Shown here piece by piece: positions 1 through 6,217 of a stretch of DNA of 8,031 bases. The number at the start of each line of letters is the position of its first letter. Positions within the stretch are counted from its first letter, which is position 1. The stretch comes from an uncultured Ignavibacteriota bacterium (GTDB lineage: Bacteria > Bacteroidota > Ignavibacteria > Tepidaquicellales > Tepidaquicellaceae): the NCBI GenBank assembly GCA_937983305.1, contig CALKAJ010000311.1, forward strand, positions 1 through 8,031. Reading direction: 5' to 3'. Below the pieces are notes generated by a model. That model did no database searches. It was not told the DNA's origin and saw nothing but the letters and a program-made list of their open reading frames with translations. The translations under genes were made by a program, and so were the position numbers.

Positions 1-1
1 A

Positions 2-43
2 TCGGGAGGGACAGATGTCCTAAAACTCATTTTAAATGTATGA
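2..43 (+). CDS. 3' end of an unidentified upstream gene (partial)
   Basis: Reading from base 2, thirteen sense codons (SGGTDVLKLILNV) run to a TGA at 41-43, 21 bases before the methyltransferase start. Frame 3 stops sooner, at 21-23, and frame 1 runs without a stop into the next gene. I chose frame 2 because it ends at a natural distance before the downstream ATG and reads like an ordinary hydrophobic C-terminus. The peptide is too short to assign a family. It could equally be non-coding. The closeness suggests that the next gene may be co-transcribed with whatever lies upstream. Confidence 0.25.
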   Translation, partial: SGGTDVLKLILNV

Positions 44-64
44 ACAACATTATATTAAAAACAA

Positions 65-1231
65 ATGAAAATATTTCTTAAAAAAAACGAAGAAAGAAGA
101 TTGCTATCAGGGCACTTATGGATATTTAGCAATGAAATCCTGAGAATTGAAAATTTTACTGAAAACGGGAGTGTATCAGAGTTATTTACAAGTAACGGGA
201 AATTTCTCGGAAAAGGGTTTTATAATAAAGATTCTTTGATTGCTTACAGGCACTTAACTAATTCAGATATTGAAATTGATAAAAAGTTTTTTGCAGAAAG
301 AATTAGATTCTCCCACACATTAAGGGAGAAGTTGTTAAGCCATAATAGTGCATTTAGAGTTGTTAACAGTGAATCGGATTTTCTTCCCGGGCTGATTATT
401 GATAAATATTCAGATGTTTACTCGGTTCAAATATTCTCACTCGGAATGCAAAACTATATTGAAACTATTAAAGAAATTTTAGTTGAAGAATATTCTGCTA
501 ATCAGATAGTGGAAAAAAACGATTTTGAATATCGAACTTTGGAAGGACTTAAAAGGGAAACAAGAATATTATTCGGCAACGATGCAGAATCAAAAGTAAA
601 AATAAAGATTGACGGGATTGAGTATTTTGTTGATATCCTTAACGGGCAGAAAACAGGTTTCTATCTTGATCAAAATGAAAACAGATATAATTTAAGGAAA
701 TTTATCTCCTCAGGTGATTCAGTTCTGGATTTATTCTGTAACGATGGGGGATTCAGTCTGAATGCTTCATTTGCCGGAGCAAAAGAAATTACTGCCGTTG
801 ATTCATCAGAGCATGCGTTGAAAAACTTAGAAAACAACTTTGCATTAAATAATTTTAATAATTATTCGGTTATTAATGCAGATGTATTTGATTTTGTAAA
901 ATTAAAAAATGAAAGAAGGTATGATATTGTTATACTTGACCCGCCCTCTCTTACAAAATCAAAGAAAAATATTCCAAACGCTATTCAGGGATATTTTGAA
1001 ATAAATAAAAATTCAATGGAGTTGGTTAATAACGGAGGTTATTTGTTTACTTACAGCTGCTCTCACCATATTACAGAAAAAGATTTTTTTGAAGTGCTAA
1101 GAAAATCTGCTCGCAAGGCTTCAAAGAATATCAGGATAATTGGCTTTTCAAATTGTTCAATTGATCATCCTTTGAATGTCTCTATGCCTGAAACAAAATA
1201 TCTTAAAGGTGTAATTTTAAAAATCAATTGA
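65..1231 (+). CDS. rlmI: RlmI-like class I SAM-dependent rRNA (cytosine-C5) methyltransferase
   Basis: This is a cytoplasmic enzyme predicted to methylate C5 of a cytosine in 23S rRNA with S-adenosylmethionine, as E. coli RlmI does at C1962. Residues 1 to about 75 look like the PUA RNA-binding domain of the family, including G-H-L-W-I-F-S at 16-22. A linker domain leads to the family signature QKTGFYLDQNENR at 195-207. The Rossmann methyltransferase core follows: motif I LDLFCNDGGF at 221-230, the acidic SAM-ribose ligand D246, motif IV DPPS at 292-295, and SCSHH at 331-335, where C332 is the likely nucleophile. Motif I carries N-D where the family often has Y-T. The length of 388 residues is normal for the family (about 390). 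The ATG at 65 has no Shine-Dalgarno, only an A-rich leader. It is a housekeeping gene with no evident link to the pst genes, which are separated by a 150-base regulatory gap. The family is certain; the exact target base is inferred. Confidence 0.93.
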   Translation: MKIFLKKNEERRLLSGHLWIFSNEILRIENFTENGSVSELFTSNGKFLGKGFYNKDSLIAYRHLTNSDIEIDKKFFAERIRFSHTLREKLLSHNSAFRVVNSESDFLPGLIIDKYSDVYSVQIFSLGMQNYIETIKEILVEEYSANQIVEKNDFEYRTLEGLKRETRILFGNDAESKVKIKIDGIEYFVDILNGQKTGFYLDQNENRYNLRKFISSGDSVLDLFCNDGGFSLNASFAGAKEITAVDSSEHALKNLENNFALNNFNNYSVINADVFDFVKLKNERRYDIVILDPPSLTKSKKNIPNAIQGYFEINKNSMELVNNGGYLFTYSCSHHITEKDFFEVLRKSARKASKNIRIIGFSNCSIDHPLNVSMPETKYLKGVILKIN

Positions 1232-1236
1232 AATTA

Positions 1237-1258
1237 TTTACAATTTCTTAACATCAAT
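1237..1258 (+). promoter_or_regulatory. Candidate Pho box: 11-bp-spaced direct repeats before pstC
   Basis: TTTACA (1237-1242) and TTAACA (1248-1253) start exactly 11 bases apart, and a weaker TTACGT starts at 1270, again in phase (33 bases from the first). PhoB/PhoP family regulators bind direct repeats with 11-bp spacing; the Bacillus PhoP half-site is of the TT(A/C/T)ACA type. The position upstream of pstC is right for phosphate-starvation control. The stretch is very AT-rich, so chance matches are likely, and the Pho box of this lineage is not known to me. Confidence 0.3.
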
Positions 1259-1274
1259 AAATTTTTAAATTACG

Positions 1275-1282
1275 TAATTTTG
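1275..1282 (+). promoter_or_regulatory. Candidate FCB-type -7 promoter element for pstCAB
   Basis: TAATTTTG fits the Bacteroidota -7 consensus TAnnTTTG and lies downstream of the Pho-box-like repeats. No clear TTTG -33 partner is visible about 19-21 bases upstream, which is common at activator-dependent promoters. A start of transcription near 1288-1290 would leave a short leader before the likely pstC start region. Confidence 0.33.
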
Positions 1283-1381
1283 TAGATTAAAGTAAATTTT
1301 CCAATTATCAAAATAGAAAAGTTAAATAACAAAATAAAAAGTAAAAAGAAATTTTCCGATTTTCTTTTTGAAAATACTACA

Positions 1382-2254
1382 TTGTTTTTTGCTTTGTCAA
1401 TCATCTTTGTAGTTTTGCTGATTATCTATGAAATGTTTATAGATTCTTCTCAATCAAGAGAAAAATTTGGGTTTGGTTTTATTTTTAGTTCTGACTGGGA
1501 GCCGGTTAAAGAAGAATTTGGTGCATTAACTTTTATATACGGTACGGTTGTTTCCTCTTTAATTGCTCTTGCAATTGCTTTACCAATCAGCATTGGAGTT
1601 GCTGTATTTTTATCAGAGATTGCAGGAAAAACTGTTGGAACATCTATAGGTTTTTTAATTGAGATACTTGCTGCTATACCGAGTATTATTTATGGGTTTT
1701 GGGGTATATTTGTTCTTGCTCCTTATATGAGGGAATCTTTTCAACCGTTTCTTCAAAATTATTTAGGTTTTATTCCGTTGTTCCAGGGAACTCCTTTTGG
1801 GTTCGGAATGATGACCGCAGGTATTATACTCGCAATAATGATAACTCCGATTATTTCATCAATCACAAGAGATGTTTTAAAAGCAATACCTGTTTCTCAG
1901 AGAGAAGCAGCTTACGCTTTAGGCGCCACAAAGTGGGAAGCAATTAAAATGGCTTTACTAAATGCTAAAAGTGGAATTCTTGGTGCTACTGTTCTTGGGC
2001 TTGGCAGAGCTGTCGGAGAAACTATGGCGGTTACTATGGTTATAGGAAACAGGGCTCAGATAAAAACTTCACTTTTCGAGCCTGCATATTCAATGGCATC
2101 AGTTATTGCTAATGAATTTGCAGAAGCATCAGGGCAAATGCATATTTCCTCATTAATCGAAGTCGGACTAATACTATTTGGTGTAACTTTTATTATTAAT
2201 TCTCTGGCAAGATTTTTAATATTCAGTGTTACAAGAAAGGCGGATATGAAATAG
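1382..2254 (+). CDS. pstC: Phosphate ABC transporter permease PstC
   Basis: Inner-membrane permease subunit that pairs with PstA to form the phosphate channel of the Pst importer. About six transmembrane segments are visible. Family marks include FGALTFIYGT at 46-55, the SE-I segment at 78-80, the EAA loop that contacts the ATPase (E175-A-A...G181) and the RAVGET segment at 209-214. The coordinates given use the only standard start codon in the region, a TTG without a Shine-Dalgarno, giving 290 residues. This start is doubtful: the frame is open from 1286, and codons 1334-1381 read IKSKKKFSDFLFENTT, which matches the basic, phenylalanine-containing cytoplasmic N-terminus normally found before the first PstC helix. 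No ATG or GTG exists in the whole gap. ATA at 1334, in an A-rich context, would give 306 residues. pstA begins one base after the TAG stop. The function is secure; the start is not. Confidence 0.93.
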   Translation: MFFALSIIFVVLLIIYEMFIDSSQSREKFGFGFIFSSDWEPVKEEFGALTFIYGTVVSSLIALAIALPISIGVAVFLSEIAGKTVGTSIGFLIEILAAIPSIIYGFWGIFVLAPYMRESFQPFLQNYLGFIPLFQGTPFGFGMMTAGIILAIMITPIISSITRDVLKAIPVSQREAAYALGATKWEAIKMALLNAKSGILGATVLGLGRAVGETMAVTMVIGNRAQIKTSLFEPAYSMASVIANEFAEASGQMHISSLIEVGLILFGVTFIINSLARFLIFSVTRKADMK

Positions 2255-2255
2255 T

Positions 2256-3128
2256 ATGAGAAAAGAAGATTTATTATTCGATAAAAAGAACCTTAGAAAA
2301 AGAAAGATAATAAATACAATAATGCTTTCATTATGTATTATTGCAGCCGCAATGGCAGTAGTACCTTTAATTTATATTTTCTTTTACACAGCCGGCGCAG
2401 GTTTAACTTCACTTAACTTTGATTTTTTTACTGCACTTCCAAAACCATTCGGAGAAGATGGAGGCGGTATGGTAAACGCTATTGTTGGTACAGTTATTCT
2501 AATTGGTCTTGGCGGGTTATTTGGAATCCCAATAGGAATTTTAACAGGTATTTATGTTTCTGAATATTCAGGTTCACTTATGTCAAATGTGGTAAAATTT
2601 ATCACAGATGTCTTGAGCGGAATCCCTTCAATTGTTATCGGTATTTTTGCTTATGGTTTAATTGTTTTACCGATGCAAAGATTTTCTGCGCTTGCCGGTG
2701 GATTTGCTCTTGGTATTTTAATGATACCTACCGTTACAAGAATTACCGAAGAAATGCTTAAACTTGTCCCGCAAACTTTAAGAGAAGCTTCTCTTGCCTT
2801 GGGAATATCGAGATGGAAAACAACTTTAAGGATTACTCTAAGAACAGCTTCCTCAGGAATTATTACCGGTGTTTTACTGGCAATTGCAAGAGCTGCCGGG
2901 GAAACAGCACCTTTGCTTTTCACCTCATTTGGAAATAGTTTTTGGAGTACAAGTTTAGATCAGCCAATGGCTTCTATTCCGGTTCAGATTTTTAACTATG
3001 CAATTTCTCCTTACGATGAGTGGCATAGAAAAGCATGGGCAGGTGCTTTTGTTTTAATTTCGATTGTATTCATTGTGAATCTTATTGTCAGAGTAGTAAC
3101 AAGAAATAAATATTCGGGGAGTGTATAA
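2256..3128 (+). CDS. pstA: Phosphate ABC transporter permease PstA
   Basis: The second inner-membrane permease of the Pst complex, forming a heterodimer with PstC. It has a basic cytoplasmic N-terminus (KKNLRKRK at 10-17), a first helix at about 19-46, and further hydrophobic segments near 72-101, 111-138, 146-160, 199-214 and 258-282. The EAA loop (E177-A-S-L-A-L-G183, then I-S-R-W-K) docks on PstB, and RAAGETAPLLF at 212-222 is the conserved PstA segment. The length of 290 residues is usual. ATG 2256 lies one base after the pstC stop, so translation is probably coupled. pstB starts two bases after the pstA stop. Nothing is broken or odd. Confidence 0.95.
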   Translation: MRKEDLLFDKKNLRKRKIINTIMLSLCIIAAAMAVVPLIYIFFYTAGAGLTSLNFDFFTALPKPFGEDGGGMVNAIVGTVILIGLGGLFGIPIGILTGIYVSEYSGSLMSNVVKFITDVLSGIPSIVIGIFAYGLIVLPMQRFSALAGGFALGILMIPTVTRITEEMLKLVPQTLREASLALGISRWKTTLRITLRTASSGIITGVLLAIARAAGETAPLLFTSFGNSFWSTSLDQPMASIPVQIFNYAISPYDEWHRKAWAGAFVLISIVFIVNLIVRVVTRNKYSGSV

Positions 3129-3130
3129 GA

Positions 3131-3949
3131 ATGCAGGAAGTCTTAATAAATACCGATATACTTACTGAGGAAAATATTCCTGAAAAAACAAAAAAAGGAA
3201 TTGCCGCTTTAAGCACTGTAGGGCTTACAGTTACATTTGATTCACGACCTGCGATTTCCGATGTTAATATTTCTTTCTTAAAAAATAAAGTAACTTCAAT
3301 TATCGGACCATCAGGATGTGGAAAATCTACCTTACTCAGGAGTTTTAATTATATGCATGACTTGATACCTAAATCAGAAGTTACAGGGAAAATTATCGTA
3401 TTAGGAAAAAATATTAATGAATACGACAGTGTAGGATTACGAAAAAAGGTTGGTATGGTATTTCAAAAGCCAAATCCTTTTCCTACTCTATCTGTTTTTG
3501 AAAATGTTGTTGCCGGCTTAAAATATACAGGGAATAATAAAAAATCCGAGCTTGAGGAAATCTGCGAAAATGTTTTAAAGCTCTCAGGATTGTGGGACGA
3601 AGTAAAAGACAGATTAAAAGTTTCTGCTCTTGCACTTTCAGGAGGTCAGCAACAAAGATTATGTATTGCGAGAACTCTTGCTGTTTCTCCGGATATTATT
3701 TTGATGGATGAACCGACAAGTGCTTTAGATCCCATATCAACATCGAAAATCGAAGAGTCAATTTTTCATTTGAAACAAAACTATACCTTGATTATTGTTA
3801 CGCATAATATGCAGCAAGCAGCAAGGGTAAGCGATTACACGGCGTATATGTACCTTGGTAAATTGATTGAACTTGCCTCGACAAGAAAAATTTTTACTTC
3901 GCCTTCCGAAAAACTTACAGAAGAATATATTACAGGAAAATTCGGCTGA
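3131..3949 (+). CDS. pstB: Phosphate ABC transporter ATP-binding protein PstB
   Basis: Cytoplasmic ATPase that powers PstCA. All nucleotide-binding motifs are intact: Walker A GPSGCGKST at 59-67, Q-loop Q112 in FQKPNPFPTLSVFENV (the K-P-N-P-F-P run is typical of PstB), signature LSGGQ at 169-173, Walker B DIILMDE at 188-194 followed by PTSALDP, and H-loop H225 in VTHNMQQA. MYLGKLIE near 240-247 is also typical. The first 27 or so residues before the ATPase fold are a slightly long, acidic and lysine-rich extension; total length 272 against about 250-260 usually. GGGGAG ten or so bases before ATG 3131 may serve as ribosome binding site. It is the last gene of the pst operon. No phoU follows, which is unusual because phoU commonly sits after pstB. 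Confidence 0.97.
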   Translation: MQEVLINTDILTEENIPEKTKKGIAALSTVGLTVTFDSRPAISDVNISFLKNKVTSIIGPSGCGKSTLLRSFNYMHDLIPKSEVTGKIIVLGKNINEYDSVGLRKKVGMVFQKPNPFPTLSVFENVVAGLKYTGNNKKSELEEICENVLKLSGLWDEVKDRLKVSALALSGGQQQRLCIARTLAVSPDIILMDEPTSALDPISTSKIEESIFHLKQNYTLIIVTHNMQQAARVSDYTAYMYLGKLIELASTRKIFTSPSEKLTEEYITGKFG

Positions 3950-4020
3950 TTATTCGCACTAAAATAATGCGTTTATTGTTTATAAATTAAACTTTATATT
4001 ACAGAATATTATACAAATTT

Positions 4021-5127
4021 TTGGAGGAACAAAAAGAAATACATACCGCTAAAGATAAGCTGCCAAATATGACAGAAGGCAGAAGGGAATCTATTTTTAT
4101 AAATATTGTACCGCTATTATTTCTCGGGCTGCTTTTTGGAGGTTTTGGCGGTAATTTTTCTGAAAACAAATCAACCGATATTAATTCGTATTTTAAAGAA
4201 AAGCCGTTTGGAATTGATGTAGAGTTTCATACTTCAATGGCTAATATTTTATCTGAGGAAGATCTTTCTTCAAATATCAAAGATACTGTTTATACGGATA
4301 AAGATTGTTGGCTCGAACTCAGAATTGACCAGCAAATGCTTTATCAGCACTGGAGAAGTGGAAAAATTGAAAAGTATCCTGTTTCTACAGGAAATAAATA
4401 TCTCAGCAGAAGTGTAGAATCCAAACCCGGTTTGTTTGCAATATTTTATAAAAATGCTCATCACCAATCTACTCAGTATAATGGTGCAGATATGTATCAT
4501 TTTATGCCTTTCAACCAGGGGATTGGTTTTCATTCTATGAATGGCACAGGTTATTATGGAAGTCTTGGCGTAGCTCCATCGTCGCACGGTTGTATCAGGA
4601 TGAAGCATAATGATGTTGCGAAAGTTTTCAGAGAGTGTGATTTGGGTACCTTGGTTCTTGCTCATTCAGGCTACACAGCGAGAATTGTTGGTTTTGCTCC
4701 GGAAGGATATCAAAATGAAGTGGAATACTCTAAAGACGAAATTAAAGAGATGCTCGCAGAAAATTTATATAATATTCTTGAAGGAAATTATTACATAACT
4801 TCAAGAAAGTTTTTTGTGATTGACCCCAAAGTAATTCCAAGTTCCGGTGTTTATATAAGCTATAACCAAAGAATTCCAACAAAACAAAAATTTCCCATTA
4901 CAACATATTACATTGAACAGCAAATTGACAGACTGAAAAAGGTTGAAAGAGTATCTGAATTATTACCGGTAGAAGATTTTTTAAGTACAGATTATTTTAT
5001 TGACATTGATATAAGTGAAGACGAAACCGAAGAGAAAATTGTCGAAAAACCCGAAAGTAAAGAAATGATAAATAAATATTTTAGAAATCCTATAGGAATA
5101 TTACCTTATTATGGTCCAAACGATTGA
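4021..5127 (+). CDS. Membrane-anchored L,D-transpeptidase (YkuD domain) with C-terminal extension
   Basis: Predicted periplasmic cell-wall enzyme that forms or exchanges 3-3 peptidoglycan crosslinks or attaches proteins to the wall. A hydrophobic segment at residues 25-44, after RR at 21-22, is a signal anchor or signal peptide. The YkuD domain runs from about 94 to 217: the substrate-strand region LELRIDQQMLYQH at 98-110, PVSTG at 120-124, H171 in GFHSMNG, and the catalytic motif SHGCIRM at 188-194 with nucleophile C191. Residues about 225-368 are a charged extension that I do not recognise. The start is unsettled: TTG 4021 has no Shine-Dalgarno, while in-frame ATG 4069 gives 352 residues and an ordinary short basic N-terminus before the helix. 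A GGAGGA at 4023-4028 points to a third option, ATA 4039. The 71-base gap after pstB has no convincing terminator, so read-through from pst is possible. Function is secure at family level. Confidence 0.88.
   Translation: MEEQKEIHTAKDKLPNMTEGRRESIFINIVPLLFLGLLFGGFGGNFSENKSTDINSYFKEKPFGIDVEFHTSMANILSEEDLSSNIKDTVYTDKDCWLELRIDQQMLYQHWRSGKIEKYPVSTGNKYLSRSVESKPGLFAIFYKNAHHQSTQYNGADMYHFMPFNQGIGFHSMNGTGYYGSLGVAPSSHGCIRMKHNDVAKVFRECDLGTLVLAHSGYTARIVGFAPEGYQNEVEYSKDEIKEMLAENLYNILEGNYYITSRKFFVIDPKVIPSSGVYISYNQRIPTKQKFPITTYYIEQQIDRLKKVERVSELLPVEDFLSTDYFIDIDISEDETEEKIVEKPESKEMINKYFRNPIGILPYYGPND
4023..4028 (+). promoter_or_regulatory. Strong Shine-Dalgarno-like GGAGGA with no standard start at correct distance
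   Basis: GGAGGA overlaps the TTG at 4021 and therefore cannot serve it. The next ATG in frame (4069) is 40 bases away, too far. The only start-like codon at a suitable distance is ATA 4039, in frame with the transpeptidase. Either the match is accidental, or the start codon of this gene is non-standard or altered. Confidence 0.3.
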
Positions 5128-5137
5128 TAAAACAGTT

Positions 5138-5159
5138 CTTAAAAATAAATATTTTTAAG
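5138..5159 (+). terminator. AT-rich hairpin after the transpeptidase gene, possible terminator
   Basis: Arms CTTAAAAAT (5138-5146) and ATTTTTAAG (5151-5159) form a perfect 9-bp stem around the loop AAAT, 10 bases after the tandem stop TGATAA at 5125-5130. The 3' arm itself supplies the T-run. Such an AT-only stem is weak and has no separate U-tract, so termination would be partial at best. Its position between the two transcription units fits the role. Confidence 0.38.
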
Positions 5160-5172
5160 GATAAACAATACG

Positions 5173-5196
5173 AAATATATATTTAAGTATATATTT
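5173..5196 (+). repeat. Perfect 9-bp inverted repeat upstream of the tonB promoter (candidate operator)
   Basis: AAATATATA (5173-5181) and TATATATTT (5188-5196) are exact inverted arms separated by TTTAAG. The repeat ends 18 bases before the TAnnTTTG box at 5215, so it covers the area where a -33 element would lie. It could be a regulator binding site, a bendable AT element, or chance in a sequence made almost only of A and T. It does not resemble the Fur box consensus. Confidence 0.35.
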
Positions 5197-5214
5197 TATA
5201 AAATTTATTTTCCT

Positions 5215-5222
5215 TATATTTG
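5215..5222 (+). promoter_or_regulatory. FCB-type -7 promoter element for the tonB operon
   Basis: TATATTTG followed by CA matches the Bacteroidota TAnnTTTG element well. It lies 98 bases before the tonB start codon, predicting a leader of roughly 90 bases. No clear TTTG -33 element is visible at the expected distance, where the inverted repeat 5173-5196 sits instead. Confidence 0.52.
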
Positions 5223-5308
5223 CACGACATTAATACGGAACAAAAGACTTTTTAAACAAGTATATAAAGTAAGAAATTAATAATAAATTTAAAAATTCCA
5301 TTAACTAC

Positions 5309-5314
5309 AGGAGG
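5309..5314 (+). promoter_or_regulatory. Strong ribosome binding site for tonB
   Basis: AGGAGG lies five bases before ATG 5320. It is the clearest Shine-Dalgarno sequence of the window and fixes the TonB start. Most other genes here lack one, so high initiation at the head of this operon is likely. Confidence 0.8.
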
Positions 5315-5319
5315 TTATT

Positions 5320-6213
5320 ATGGAAGAAATAACTCAAAAGGAACTTGAAAACTATCAAGAGCCTGTCTATCAGAAAATGAAATACGGAGCCCCCGATTTA
5401 AAAAAGCTCTACAAAAAATTTGCTTTCGGAGGTTTAGTCTTAGCAATCGTTCTTCATGCATTTCTTATTGCATCTTATGCATTTTCAATTTACATTGATA
5501 ATCTTAAGAAAGAAGAATCTATGCAAATCAAAAGAAATGTTGAGCTAAAAGATATTTCTTCAAACCAGGATGAAGAAGAAGACGACAACACTCCTCCGCC
5601 TGAGATTGAAACAGTTGAGCAAAAAGTAATTCAGGACTTAGCCTCATTGAATCCTGAACCTGCAGCAAAAGAAAAAGCTGAAATTACAACTCTTAAAGCT
5701 GCTGAAGAACAGTTAAAACAGGATAATACCCTTAGAGGTAGAGAAGAAAAAGAAGGTTCGGATTTACCTTCTGACAGACTCGATAAAGGGAAACTTCAGG
5801 AAGTAGAAAAGAAAATTGAAAAAGAAGAAAAGAAAGAAGTTAAAGATAAAGATAAAGTTTATAAGCAATTTGAAGTTGATAAAGCTCCCGGAGCGGTAAA
5901 TCTTGGGTCAGTTCAATCTTCTATGAGATATCCTGAGATTGCAAAATCCAACGGTATCGAAGGAAGAGTATCTGTTACGGTTTTAGTTGGAACTGACGGA
6001 TCTGTAATGCAGGTTGGGAGTTTTAGCGGACCCGATGTATTCAGAGATGAAGTCTCTTCAAAAGTTATGAATTTGAGATTTACTCCTGCTATCCAGCAGG
6101 GAAATCCTGTGAAGTGCTGGGTTACTGTACCTTTCAGTTTCAAATTAAGTCAAACAGGATTTAAGAAAGAAAAGGAAAAAGAAGAGAATAAAGAAGAAAA
6201 GAAAGAAGAGTAA
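5320..6213 (+). CDS. tonB: TonB family energy transducer
   Basis: Inner-membrane-anchored periplasmic protein that passes energy from an ExbB-ExbD motor to outer-membrane receptors. A 32-residue cytoplasmic N-terminus precedes one helix at about 35-58. H46 matches the conserved TonB helix histidine, but the serine four residues before it in E. coli is A42 here. The linker (about 64-188) carries an acidic run at 84-89, PPP at 92-94 and dense Lys/Glu from 161 to 180. The TonB C-terminal domain spans about 196-276, with YPEIAKSNGIEGRV at 204-217, VGTDGSV at 223-229 and LRFTPA...PVKCWVTVPFSFKL at 252-276. A Lys/Glu tail of about 17 residues follows the final strand, which normally ends the protein. 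No exbB or exbD is adjacent in the window. It heads an operon with the next three genes, the first of which starts after only four bases. Family certain; partners unknown. Confidence 0.93.
   Translation: MEEITQKELENYQEPVYQKMKYGAPDLKKLYKKFAFGGLVLAIVLHAFLIASYAFSIYIDNLKKEESMQIKRNVELKDISSNQDEEEDDNTPPPEIETVEQKVIQDLASLNPEPAAKEKAEITTLKAAEEQLKQDNTLRGREEKEGSDLPSDRLDKGKLQEVEKKIEKEEKKEVKDKDKVYKQFEVDKAPGAVNLGSVQSSMRYPEIAKSNGIEGRVSVTVLVGTDGSVMQVGSFSGPDVFRDEVSSKVMNLRFTPAIQQGNPVKCWVTVPFSFKLSQTGFKKEKEKEENKEEKKEE
5821..5839 (+). repeat. Exact 19-bp direct repeat, copy 1 (tonB linker)
   Basis: AAAGAAGAAAAGAAAGAAG occurs here and again at 6190-6208, in the same reading frame. Copy 1 encodes KEEKKEV at residues 168-174. 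Purine-only and low in complexity, it may reflect slippage or a duplication of linker sequence into the C-terminal tail, or simply a shared Lys/Glu composition. Confidence 0.7.
6190..6208 (+). repeat. Exact 19-bp direct repeat, copy 2 (tonB 3' tail)
   Basis: Second copy of the repeat at 5821-5839, encoding the last residues KEEKKEE of TonB. It ends just before the stop and also supplies the purine-rich AGAAGAG that may act as ribosome binding site for the TTG-started gene at 6218. Confidence 0.7.
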
Positions 6214-6217
6214 TAAA

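Noticed and set aside
1699..1947. Plus-strand frame of 82 codons in another phase
   Set aside because: It is a shadow within pstC, where membrane motifs and the EAA loop establish the real frame.
2651..2923. Minus-strand frame of 90 codons
   Set aside because: It is antisense to the most conserved part of pstA and shows no features of its own.
3955..3971. CGCA/TGCG inverted repeat after pstB as a terminator
   Set aside because: The stem is only four bases with a nine-base loop, and the following T-rich stretch is interrupted; it is too weak to call.
4270..4665. Open frame of 131 codons on the minus strand
   Set aside because: It lies wholly inside the L,D-transpeptidase gene, whose catalytic motifs are intact; the minus-strand product resembles no family and has no start signal.
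4610..4798. Plus-strand frame of 62 codons in another phase
   Set aside because: It is a shadow in the transpeptidase gene directly after the catalytic cysteine codon, with no ribosome binding site.
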